The notes beneath the pieces are model-generated. The model searched no databases, had not been told where the DNA came from, and saw nothing but the letters and a program-made list of their open reading frames with translations. Below, one piece after another: positions 7,436-15,230 of a stretch of DNA of 64,000 nt. Source of the stretch: Pseudomonas sp. FP1742 (lineage in GTDB: Bacteria > Pseudomonadota > Gammaproteobacteria > Pseudomonadales > Pseudomonadaceae); NCBI RefSeq assembly GCF_030687145.1, contig NZ_CP117460.1:2728001-2792000 (forward strand). Reading direction: 5' to 3'. The position numbers and the translations under genes were made by a program. Each line of letters starts with the position of its first letter. The first letter of the stretch is position 1.

Positions 7436-7689
7436 AAGGACGCAAACTCTGGGTCATTGCCTTTCTGGCGTTCATGACCAATGGCGCCTCGTTGTTGGGG
7501 ATCGGGCAGGGCTCGGCGGGGTCGCTGGCACGGGCCATCGAGTGCAATCACAACATCGCCCACAACATCCAGACCGCCAAAGCGCTGGAGTTGCTGGTGG
7601 GTAATCCGCCGAGCAAATCCAATGGCGAATTTTTCGGGCCATTCCAGGTGGATTGCTCGGCGTTGGGGATGTGTGAAGTGTTGGCTTGA
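7432..7689 (+). CDS. Small exported protein with conserved-looking cysteines, hypothetical
   Basis: 85 aa, ATG 7432 overlapping the preceding stop (ATGA). The N-terminus MKGRKLWVIAFLAFMTNGAS is signal-like. The mature part has three cysteines (ECNHN, VDCSAL, MCEVLA), suggesting a disulfide-stabilised periplasmic or secreted peptide. No known domain seen. Its coupling to the small membrane protein suggests they act together. Confidence 0.6.
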   Translation: MKGRKLWVIAFLAFMTNGASLLGIGQGSAGSLARAIECNHNIAHNIQTAKALELLVGNPPSKSNGEFFGPFQVDCSALGMCEVLA

Positions 7690-7715
7690 CTCCCTTACCT
7701 GCACACACCCACACC

Positions 7716-7855
7716 TGTAGCAGCTGCCGAAGGCTGCGTTCGGCTGCGAAGCAGTCGTAAAACCAGAGCTTGCGGTGCATCAGTCAGACCGCATCAGCCG
7801 AGTTTACGACTGCTACGCAGCCGAACGCAGCCTCGCACGCTCGGCAGCTGCTACA
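7716..7855. repeat. 140-bp extragenic palindrome (second repeat family)
   Basis: TGTAGCAGCTGCCGA at the left is mirrored by TCGGCAGCTGCTACA at the right. Inside, GGCTGCGTTCGGCTGCG and AGCAGTCGTAAA mirror TTTACGACTGCT and CGCAGCCGAACGCAGCC. The whole element can form a nearly continuous cruciform. It separates the convergent small-protein operon and the GST gene. It is a Pseudomonas interspersed palindrome different from the GGGAGCGGG REP, although its GACTGC(T)NCGCAGCCGAACG segment recurs at 13441 and 44214. Confidence 0.8.
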
Positions 7856-7859
7856 AAGG

Positions 7860-8456
7860 CTACTTCTGCATCACACCGGTGAACAGATCCGATTCCAGAA
7901 AGCGCTGCAACCAGCCCTGCAATCGCACATAAGGCGTCTGCCCGAACCATTCGCGATCCACATGGGCGAACTGCCGTACGAATGGCATCAAGGCGACATC
8001 CGCCAGGCTCGGGTGCTCGCCTAGCAAGTAGTCGCGCCCCTCCAGCAACTGATCCAGCTTGCGCAAGAACACCTCGCCCTCGGCGCGATAAAACGTCATT
8101 GGCTGCTCGGGATAACGCTCGGCGTATTTGTAGCGATTGAGGTGCACTTTGAACACCTGATCGTTTTCTTCGATCAGCTCGGCGATGGAACGCTGCCCGA
8201 CAGGATCGTCCTTGAGCAACCAGTCCTGCGGATCGTTCTGCGCCAGCGCCCAGCGCATGATCTCCAGGCTTTCATCGATCACCCGGCCGTCCACGCTCAA
8301 CACCGGCACCGTGCCTTTGCTCGACAGTGCGAGCATTTCGGCCGGCTTGGCCTTGAGGCTGACCTCGACGATATTCACCGCAACCCCCGAATACCTCAGG
8401 GCCATGCGTGCGCGCATGGCGTAGGGGCAGCGGCGGAACGAATACAGCGTGATCAT
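7860..8456 (-). CDS. Glutathione S-transferase family protein
   Basis: 198 aa. A thioredoxin-fold N-terminal domain begins MITLYSFRRCPYAMRARMAL, with a CPYA motif, as in glutaredoxin-2-like and beta/omega GSTs where Cys is the catalytic residue. The cis-Pro segment KGTVPVLSVDGRVIDESLEIMRW (residues ~47-69) supports glutathione binding. The C-terminal all-helical domain includes the N-capping box YLLGEHPSLADVALMPF. It starts 4 bp inside the end of sbcC (ATGA), as the last gene of the sbcD-sbcC-GST operon. Likely cytosolic thiol transferase or detoxification role; substrate unknown. Confidence 0.85.
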   Translation of the reverse strand: MITLYSFRRCPYAMRARMALRYSGVAVNIVEVSLKAKPAEMLALSSKGTVPVLSVDGRVIDESLEIMRWALAQNDPQDWLLKDDPVGQRSIAELIEENDQVFKVHLNRYKYAERYPEQPMTFYRAEGEVFLRKLDQLLEGRDYLLGEHPSLADVALMPFVRQFAHVDREWFGQTPYVRLQGWLQRFLESDLFTGVMQK

Positions 8457-11400
8457 TTCACCTCCAGGGTACTCAGGCCATTGCCCTGGCGATGGACCTG
8501 GATCTGCACCGGAATCCGTTCATGCATTTCCTGTACGTGGGAAATCACCGCGACCTTGCGCCCCTGCGCCTGCAAGCCGTCGAGGGCATCCATGGCCAGT
8601 TGCAGGGATTCCGGGTCGAGGCTGCCGAAACCTTCGTCGATGAACAGCGATTCGATTTTCAGCGTGCTCGACGCCATCGATGCCAGACCCAGCGCCAGGG
8701 CCAGCGACACCAGGAACGTCTCGCCGCCGGACAGCGAATGCACCGAGCGCAGTTCATCGCCCATCTCGGTGTCCATTACCAATAACCCGAGCATGCTGCC
8801 GCCCCGTTTCAGGCGATAGCGCCGCACCAGTTGCCGCAACTGGACGTTGGCGTGATGCACCAGCAGGTCGAGGTTGTAGGCCTGGGCGATTTTGCGGAAG
8901 GTGTCGCCGGTGGCCGAGCCGATCAGTGCATTCAAGCGTGCCCAGCGCTGGTACTCGGCGTAGGCGTCGGCGATCTGCTGCGCCAGCGCCTGATTGGCGT
9001 TCTGTCGACGCTGATCCTCGGTCTGCTCGGCGCGTAATTCGGCGCAACGATGCTCGCTGGCGGCGAACAGGTTTTGCAGTTCCGCAAGCGCCGTAGCCAG
9101 TTGCTCGGCATCCAGGTTGCCGTTGTGCTGCGCCTGATGATCGAGCAAACGCTGATCCCGCTCCTGCAACAGCACCTTGGCTTGTTCAATGGCTTTTTCG
9201 CTCTGCTGCAATTGCTGACGCAGTTCGCTGACCTGTTGGTCGTCGACGCCGAGCAGTGCTTCCAGTCCGCCGTCGTCCAGCTCAGGATGTTGCGCGCGCC
9301 AGTCGGCGATCTTGCCGCTCAGCTCGCGGTCTTCGCTTTCCAGGGCTTGCGCACGCTCCTGCTGCGCCTTGAGTTCGGCGGCCAGTTGCACCAGCCCCGT
9401 GCGCACGCTTTGCAGTTCCTGATTGGCCGTCGCTTCGGCATTGCGCGCCTGTTCGACGGCCTGATCCAGTTGCTGTTGCCATTGTTCGGCGCTGGCGTGT
9501 TCGCCCAGCAGTTGCGTCAGTTTTTCCTGGCAAGCCTGTTGTTGCCCTGCCAACGCGCTGAACTGCTGCTGCGCGGTGTCCAGTTGCTGGGTGCGGGTCT
9601 GCTGGCGGTCCTGTTCTTTGTCCAGCGTCTGCTGGCGTTGTTGCTGTTCAACGAGTTCATCGCGCTGCTGGTCGAGTTGTTGCAGGCGTTGGGCGATCTG
9701 CCGGTCGAGCTGCATGAAGGTCGCGGCGGGTTCGTTGCGCAAGGCTTCCAGCGTCTCGGCTGGCAGCAGGCTGCTGAAGGCGCTCAGTTCTTCGTCCAGG
9801 CGTTGGCGATCGCTGCTCAACTCCCGCTGCTGGTTGAGCAGGTGTTGTGTCGCCTGTTGGTTGGCCGCTTCGGCGCCGCGCAGTTGCTGCGCCAGGCGCG
9901 CGGCATCCTGTTGCAGGGTGAGCAGGGCGGTTTGCCGTTGTTCGTCCTGGGTGATGCTTTGGTTCAACTGGCTGCTTTGTTGGGTCAGCCAGGCATCGCG
10001 CTTGTTTGCGTCCTGGGCCAACAGTTGAGCGGACAGAGGGTGCGCTGCCAGGCTCGGTGCCAGGCTTTGTTGCTGAGTCGCGAGCTGTTCCTGCTGTTGC
10101 AGCAGTTCTTTTTGCTGAGCAATCAAGCCACCGACTTCGGCGCGCAGATCGGTGAGTTTTTCCTTGAGCAGGTCGACGGCTTTCTGGGCGTTGGCCTGTT
10201 CGCTTTCATCATGTCGGCCGAGGCTTTGCAGCAAGGCTTCAGGCTGATGATAAGGATGGTCCGGGCTGCCGCAGACCGGGCACGGCTGATCGTCCTGCAG
10301 TTGCGCACGCAGTTCTTCGACGCTGGCACTGCGCGCCAGACGCTGACGTTCCAGCAATTCGCGGGTGACGGTCAGGGTCTGTTCGGCGACGGTCAGTTCG
10401 GCCTTGGTCTTCACGCCGTCCTGGGTCAGGCGATCACGCGCCTGCTGCGCGGCGAGCTGGCGCTGCTGAAGTTCGGTGCCGCGCTTGTCCAGTTCCTGCT
10501 GGCTGGCCCACAGCCGGGTCAGTTCTTCAACGGCCCGCAGTTGCTTGCGGTTGTCCTGTAGCAGACTGCCGAGGATCTGAATCTGCTCGGCCACGGCTTC
10601 GGGTTCGGCACCGGCCTCTTTGTACAGCACCTCAAGGCTCTGGCGCTGGGTGGCCAGATCTTCGGCGGCGCGGGTGGCGCTTTGTTCCAGGGCGGCCAGT
10701 TCGGTCTGGCCCTGGTTCAAGCGATTACCGATCAGCATCAGTTGTTGCAGGCGATCGCGGTAGGCGTTCCAGGCATCGCTCAGCGGCGCCAGATGAGTGC
10801 TCTGCTCAAGCTCGGTGGCAATTCGCTGCAAGCGTTCTGCGACCTGTTTCTGTTGCTCGAGCAAACCCTGAATCGTGCTTTGGCCTTGAGTGCAGGCCAG
10901 TTCTGCCTGCTGCTTGAGGTCGGCACTGAGGCTGGCGTCCTTGGCCAGGCGGGCGAGGGTGCTTTGCTCCTCGAAGGCCTGACGCAGCAGTGGCGCGCTG
11001 TTGCTGTGTTGGCTCTGCGCCGCGGCCAGCGCCGTTTGCGCGGCATTCAGGCTGTGTTCGAGCTGAGTCTGGCGTTCGCTCAGTTGGGTCTGCCGTTGAG
11101 TATGCTGCTGTATCTGCGCGGCCAGCGGGGCGAGCTGGGCGGTCAGTTCGGTCTTGCGTGCGAACTGATGCCGTTGCGGGGCCAGTTGCTCCAGGCGAGT
11201 CAGCTTCAAGCGCTCGCCGGCCAGGCTGTCCCAGTGTCGCTGGGCGGTTTGCAGTTGCTCGCTGGCGCTCTGTTGCGCGTCCTGCAACTGGCGCAAGTCC
11301 TTGAGCCAGGTGTGTTGCAACTCCAATTGCTTGAGCTGTGCCTGCTGGGTCTTGAGTTGTTGCTGCGCCTCTTTGAAGCGTTCATCGAGTTCGGCCCGGG

Positions 11401-12094
11401 CTTCAGGCGACAGCGGCGTGACCCCGGTGGCCTGGTCCTGCAACAGCTTATGAACTTCCCGTGCTTCTTTGGTCTTGTCGAAGGCGCGGCGACCGAGGCG
11501 GGTGTAGAGCGCGGTGTCGGTGAGTTTTTCCAGCAGTTCGCTGCGATCGTTGTCGTCCGCCTTGAGGAACGCGCTGAACTCGCTCTGGGCCAGCAACACG
11601 GCGCGGGTGAACTGTTCGAAGTTCAGACCCAGTACGGACTCGATCTGGCTTTTGAACTCAAGTTTCTGGCTGGCGAGCAGTTGATCCTGATCGATGTCGC
11701 GCAGGCTCTGGCGACTGGCTTGCAGCTTGCCAGCGGCCTTTTCCCGGGCGCGATTGGCTTCCCAGCGTGCGCGATAACGACGGCCATCGATGCCGACGAA
11801 ATCCACTTCGGCAAAGCCTTCACCGGTGCCGCGACGCAACAGCGTACGCGGATCGCCAGTGCTGATTTCGCCATCGGCGTCCGGGGTTTTGGCGGACGCT
11901 TGAGCGTTGTTCAGCCGCGGTACGGCGCCAAACAGCGCCAGACACAGCGCGTCGAGCAGCGTACTTTTGCCGGCGCCGGTTGGCCCGGTAATCGCGAACA
12001 GGCCGGCGCTGGCCAAGGGCTCGGCGGTGAAGTCGATCTCAAACGGCCCGGCCAGGGAGGCGAGGTTTTTCAAGCGGATCGCGAGAATTTTCAT
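8453..12094 (-). CDS. sbcC: Exonuclease subunit SbcC (Rad50-like SMC ATPase)
   Basis: 1213 aa. Walker A GPTGAGKST at residues 37-45, then two very long Gln/Leu-rich coiled coils separated by a zinc hook CPVCG near residue 606, then the ABC signature LSGGE near 1117 and Walker B LFIDEGFGSLD near 1147. With SbcD it forms the ATP-dependent nuclease that cleaves DNA hairpins and processes double-strand breaks. Such hairpins would form at the palindromic REPs abundant in this window. It overlaps sbcD by 4 bp (ATGA) and the GST gene by 4 bp. Length is slightly above the usual ~1050-1210. Confidence 0.97.
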   Translation of the reverse strand: MKILAIRLKNLASLAGPFEIDFTAEPLASAGLFAITGPTGAGKSTLLDALCLALFGAVPRLNNAQASAKTPDADGEISTGDPRTLLRRGTGEGFAEVDFVGIDGRRYRARWEANRAREKAAGKLQASRQSLRDIDQDQLLASQKLEFKSQIESVLGLNFEQFTRAVLLAQSEFSAFLKADDNDRSELLEKLTDTALYTRLGRRAFDKTKEAREVHKLLQDQATGVTPLSPEARAELDERFKEAQQQLKTQQAQLKQLELQHTWLKDLRQLQDAQQSASEQLQTAQRHWDSLAGERLKLTRLEQLAPQRHQFARKTELTAQLAPLAAQIQQHTQRQTQLSERQTQLEHSLNAAQTALAAAQSQHSNSAPLLRQAFEEQSTLARLAKDASLSADLKQQAELACTQGQSTIQGLLEQQKQVAERLQRIATELEQSTHLAPLSDAWNAYRDRLQQLMLIGNRLNQGQTELAALEQSATRAAEDLATQRQSLEVLYKEAGAEPEAVAEQIQILGSLLQDNRKQLRAVEELTRLWASQQELDKRGTELQQRQLAAQQARDRLTQDGVKTKAELTVAEQTLTVTRELLERQRLARSASVEELRAQLQDDQPCPVCGSPDHPYHQPEALLQSLGRHDESEQANAQKAVDLLKEKLTDLRAEVGGLIAQQKELLQQQEQLATQQQSLAPSLAAHPLSAQLLAQDANKRDAWLTQQSSQLNQSITQDEQRQTALLTLQQDAARLAQQLRGAEAANQQATQHLLNQQRELSSDRQRLDEELSAFSSLLPAETLEALRNEPAATFMQLDRQIAQRLQQLDQQRDELVEQQQRQQTLDKEQDRQQTRTQQLDTAQQQFSALAGQQQACQEKLTQLLGEHASAEQWQQQLDQAVEQARNAEATANQELQSVRTGLVQLAAELKAQQERAQALESEDRELSGKIADWRAQHPELDDGGLEALLGVDDQQVSELRQQLQQSEKAIEQAKVLLQERDQRLLDHQAQHNGNLDAEQLATALAELQNLFAASEHRCAELRAEQTEDQRRQNANQALAQQIADAYAEYQRWARLNALIGSATGDTFRKIAQAYNLDLLVHHANVQLRQLVRRYRLKRGGSMLGLLVMDTEMGDELRSVHSLSGGETFLVSLALALGLASMASSTLKIESLFIDEGFGSLDPESLQLAMDALDGLQAQGRKVAVISHVQEMHERIPVQIQVHRQGNGLSTLEVK

Positions 12095-13335
12095 GGTTGC
12101 TCGCTCTCCATCTGCACGTCTTGCAGCAGCTCGGCGAAGTCCTTGAGCGTTTGCTCGTCGACCTCGCTGCCGTAGTTGTCCAGCCAGGCGCGGCTGAACA
12201 GTTCCTGCGGTGTGAGCTGATCCAGTTCGATCAAGGTGGCGCCGTCATCGACACCATCGCGACTGCCGTTGCCGGCGTATTCGGCGGCAATCCGCACCAG
12301 CCGTACCGCTTTGCCTTGCAGGGCCGTTTCCACTTGATGGCGCAGGTCCGGTTGCGGTTCGTCGAGACGCACCCGCACTTCCAGCCACGGCTGGCGCTGG
12401 ATATCGGCGAGCAGGTCGATGTTGGGCAGGTCGGCCAGTTGCAACAGGATCTCCGCCAGGGGCGCGGGGCCGAGGCGTTGCAGGTTCACCGGCCGGGGAA
12501 TGAGCTTCGGTTCGACGCTGAGCAGGGTTTCGCCATCCAGTTTGATGTCGAGAATCTGATGCTGATAACCGATCTCGGAGAATGACAGCGGGATCGGCGA
12601 GCCGCTGTAGCGGATGCGCTCTTCACCGTTGACCTTCTGCGGCTTGTGCAAATGCCCGAGGGCGACATAGCTGATGCTCGGCCCGAACAGGCTGGCAGGC
12701 AGGGCTTCAGCGTTGCCGATGATCAGGCTGCGCTCGGAGTCCTCGGAAACCGAACCGCCGGCCATGTGCGCATGGCTGATGGCGATTAGCGCCTGGCCCG
12801 GCTTGCGCTTGGCGTTCGCCGCCTCGATCAGCCATTCGTGAACCTGGCCGATGCCGCGCAAATAGTTGTCACCCAGCTGCGCGCCGGTCACTTCGGCGGG
12901 GCGCAGGAACGGCAGGGCCAGGCACCAGGCAGCGATTTCACCCGAGGCATCCGGCAACGGCAGCAACAGGCGTTCGGCATCCAGTTGACCGTCATCCAGC
13001 CACAGCACGCGACCCAGGGCATGAGTGCGCAAGCGCCGCATCAACGGCGCGGGCAGTTCGATCCGCGAGCCGGAGTCGTGGTTGCCGGCGATCATCACAA
13101 TGGTCAGCAAGGGCTGCTGTTCGTGGGCGCTGACGATGAAATCGTAGAGGCGTTCCTGGGCTTTGACCGGCGGATTGACCGTGTCAAAGATATCGCCGGC
13201 GATCAGCAGCACATCGGGCTGGTCCAGCTTCAGCTGACGCAGCAGCCATTCGAGAAAGCAGGCGTGCTCGAAATCGCGCTCCTGGCCGTGCAGGTTCTGC
13301 CCAAGGTGCCAGTCGGAGGTGTGAAACAGACGCAA
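12091..13335 (-). CDS. sbcD: Exonuclease subunit SbcD (Mre11-like nuclease)
   Basis: 414 aa. Calcineurin-like phosphoesterase motifs are in order: SDWHLG at residues 7-12, AGDIFD near 46, GNHDSG near 83, SHAHMAG near 190 and ALGHLHKPQ near 230. The C-terminal SbcD domain follows. The start codon is TTG at 13335. A GGAG motif (minus strand, about 7 bases upstream) supports it and no better ATG lies nearby. It is the first gene of sbcD-sbcC-GST, with ATGA coupling to sbcC. Confidence 0.96.
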   Translation of the reverse strand: MRLFHTSDWHLGQNLHGQERDFEHACFLEWLLRQLKLDQPDVLLIAGDIFDTVNPPVKAQERLYDFIVSAHEQQPLLTIVMIAGNHDSGSRIELPAPLMRRLRTHALGRVLWLDDGQLDAERLLLPLPDASGEIAAWCLALPFLRPAEVTGAQLGDNYLRGIGQVHEWLIEAANAKRKPGQALIAISHAHMAGGSVSEDSERSLIIGNAEALPASLFGPSISYVALGHLHKPQKVNGEERIRYSGSPIPLSFSEIGYQHQILDIKLDGETLLSVEPKLIPRPVNLQRLGPAPLAEILLQLADLPNIDLLADIQRQPWLEVRVRLDEPQPDLRHQVETALQGKAVRLVRIAAEYAGNGSRDGVDDGATLIELDQLTPQELFSRAWLDNYGSEVDEQTLKDFAELLQDVQMESEQP

Positions 13336-13440
13336 GGCGTACTCCGCAACAAAATAAGGTGATGGCCGCGAGAAGAATGATGGCGGCTAAAGAGGGGAGA
13401 GTTTACTGGCAAACACAGGGGATGTGGTCAGGCACTGATT

Positions 13441-13563
13441 TTGTGGCGAGGGGGCTTGCCCCCGTTGGGGTGCGAAGCGCCCCTTACAATTCTTCAGTGC
13501 TACCGAGTCGCCTGGATTCACGACTGCTTCGCAGCCGAACGGGGGCAAGCCCCCTCGCCACAA
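13441..13563. repeat. Extragenic palindrome, TTGTGGCGAGGGGGCTTGCC family
   Basis: The outer arms are TTGTGGCGAGGGGGCTTGCC...CGTT and their inverse ending CCCCTCGCCACAA. The interior carries GACTGCTTCGCAGCCGAACG. The same family occurs at 44214-44349. It lies between the divergent/convergent boundary of sbcD and batD. Confidence 0.88.
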
Positions 13564-13589
13564 CAGCCCCTTCATCCCATTGGTCGGGA

Positions 13590-15230
13590 CTATTTAGGGT
13601 AAAGCGGCGGCAACCCGCTGTCGCCGACCACGCCTTGAACCCCTTCGGCCGTCGGGATCGCCCGGATGGCCCGCCACAGTTCTTCGCCTTGCCAATACTG
13701 GCCGGTTTCGCTGTAGAGCGCGCCGTTCAGGCCGTCCAGCGCATCGGACAGCGGCACGAAGCGGGCGGCCATGTCGGCCAGGGTTTCCGGTTGTTGCCGG
13801 GCCCAGGCGTCGAGGGCCTGGCGGGTGGCGTGGGAATCGTTGGCCTGGCAGGCGCGCTTGAGGTCGTCGAGCAGGGTGCGAGGGCTCGGGCCGGTCTGTG
13901 CCGCCCGCTGGATCGCCGGTTGCGAGCGGGCCCGCCACCAGAGGCCGAAGCCCAGCAGGGTCGTGCAGGCCAGGATCAGCGTACTGAGTTTCCACCACCA
14001 CAGGGCTTCGTTACTCGCACCGGGCATCGCCAGGGGGCTGCTCGCCGGTGTATCGACCATCAGGCTCGGATTGCCCGCCACTTGCAACGTGCGGGCCGGC
14101 AGGCTGCTGTGTTCCAGGTGATCTTCGAAGGTGTTCCACCAGACCACTTCAACACTCGGCAAATCAATCGCGCCGCTACGGGTCGGCACCAGGGCCTCAC
14201 GGTCCTCGCGACTGCCGACCAAGCCGCGCTCGCCGCTCTGGTTGCTCAGCACCGGTTGATCCGGGTAACGCCGCAGGCCGTTGATCTCGGTGGCGGGCAA
14301 CGGTGGCAGTTGGGAACTGGCCAGGCCTTCGGCGTTCAAGGTCAGGCTGCGGGTCAGTGAGTCGCCGACCTGCGCATGATCCGGTTCCGGGCTCCAGCTT
14401 TCGCCCAGGCTCAGGCTGCGGGCCGGCAGCCAGGGCGCATCGGCTGGGTAAGAACCGGGTTTGGCCTTGACCGTCAACGGGATCTCGGCGGAAGTGACGC
14501 GCATCAACTTGCCCGCTTTGGGCCCTTGGGATGTTGCGTCCGGGGAAGGCTGGGTATCGACCAGCGTGGCACTGAACACCTGCGCCGGAATGGTCAATAC
14601 ACCGCTGTGCTGCGGATAGATCGCGTAGCGCATTTCGATCACGCCATGGCGCAGGCCGTTGATGGCTTTCTCGTAGGTGCGCGATTCACCCAGCTGTTCG
14701 ATGCGTGCATCGGGAATCTGCAACGGGGTCAGGCTGCTGTCGTCGAACAGCGACACCGAATGGTAAATACGTAAGGTCAGGATCGCCTGAGCCTGCACAT
14801 AGACGCTGTTCTGGTCGAGGCTGGCTTCGATGAACACCGGTGCCAGGGTGTTGCTGCTGTCCTGGGTTTCGCTCTCGATCACCTGCACCGTAATCGGCTG
14901 GCTCTGCGCGTCGCCCAGTTGCAGCGACGGAATCACCACGCTGCCGTTCTGCCGAGGCAGCAGGGTGATGATCCAGCGGGTGGTCGCTTGAGTATTGCCA
15001 TTGAGGGTGTTCAGTTGGTTGACCTGACGGGTGCCGCGTACTTCGAACAACGGCTCCAGTGGAGTCAGGTCGGGTTTGCCGAACTGGGTCACGTCGCTGG
15101 ACTCCAGGGTCAGTTCGATCGTCTCCCCGGAACTCAGGCGACTGCGATCGACACTGGCGACCAGCCCTGCAGCCTGGGCCTGAACAGTCCAGAAAAGCAG
15201 TGCGAGCGAGAAGGCGGTGAAGCGGGTCAT
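13590..15230 (-). CDS. batD: BatD family protein (aerotolerance / protein BatD)
   Basis: 546 aa from ATG 15230, which overlaps the preceding gene by ATGA. Residues 1-22 (MTRFTAFSLALLFWTVQAQA) are a signal peptide. A long periplasmic part of Ig-like strands follows, beginning LVASVDRSRLSSGETIELTLE, the pattern of BatD. One membrane helix (WWWKLSTLILACTTLLGFGLWW, near residue 415) precedes a cytosolic helical tail. It is the last gene of a MoxR-vWA operon. BatD proteins are thought to act with BatA/B in envelope integrity or stress tolerance, but the biochemical role is not established. Confidence 0.88.
   Translation of the reverse strand: MTRFTAFSLALLFWTVQAQAAGLVASVDRSRLSSGETIELTLESSDVTQFGKPDLTPLEPLFEVRGTRQVNQLNTLNGNTQATTRWIITLLPRQNGSVVIPSLQLGDAQSQPITVQVIESETQDSSNTLAPVFIEASLDQNSVYVQAQAILTLRIYHSVSLFDDSSLTPLQIPDARIEQLGESRTYEKAINGLRHGVIEMRYAIYPQHSGVLTIPAQVFSATLVDTQPSPDATSQGPKAGKLMRVTSAEIPLTVKAKPGSYPADAPWLPARSLSLGESWSPEPDHAQVGDSLTRSLTLNAEGLASSQLPPLPATEINGLRRYPDQPVLSNQSGERGLVGSREDREALVPTRSGAIDLPSVEVVWWNTFEDHLEHSSLPARTLQVAGNPSLMVDTPASSPLAMPGASNEALWWWKLSTLILACTTLLGFGLWWRARSQPAIQRAAQTGPSPRTLLDDLKRACQANDSHATRQALDAWARQQPETLADMAARFVPLSDALDGLNGALYSETGQYWQGEELWRAIRAIPTAEGVQGVVGDSGLPPLYPK

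Noticed and set aside
9050..12175. Two ~500-aa open frames on the plus strand opposite sbcC
   Set aside because: They mirror the Gln-rich coiled-coil codons of sbcC. The opposite strand has all family motifs, including Walker A, zinc hook and signature.
13359..14360. 333-aa plus-strand frame covering a repeat and the end of batD
   Set aside because: It begins in an extragenic palindrome and runs antisense to batD. No ribosome site or domain.
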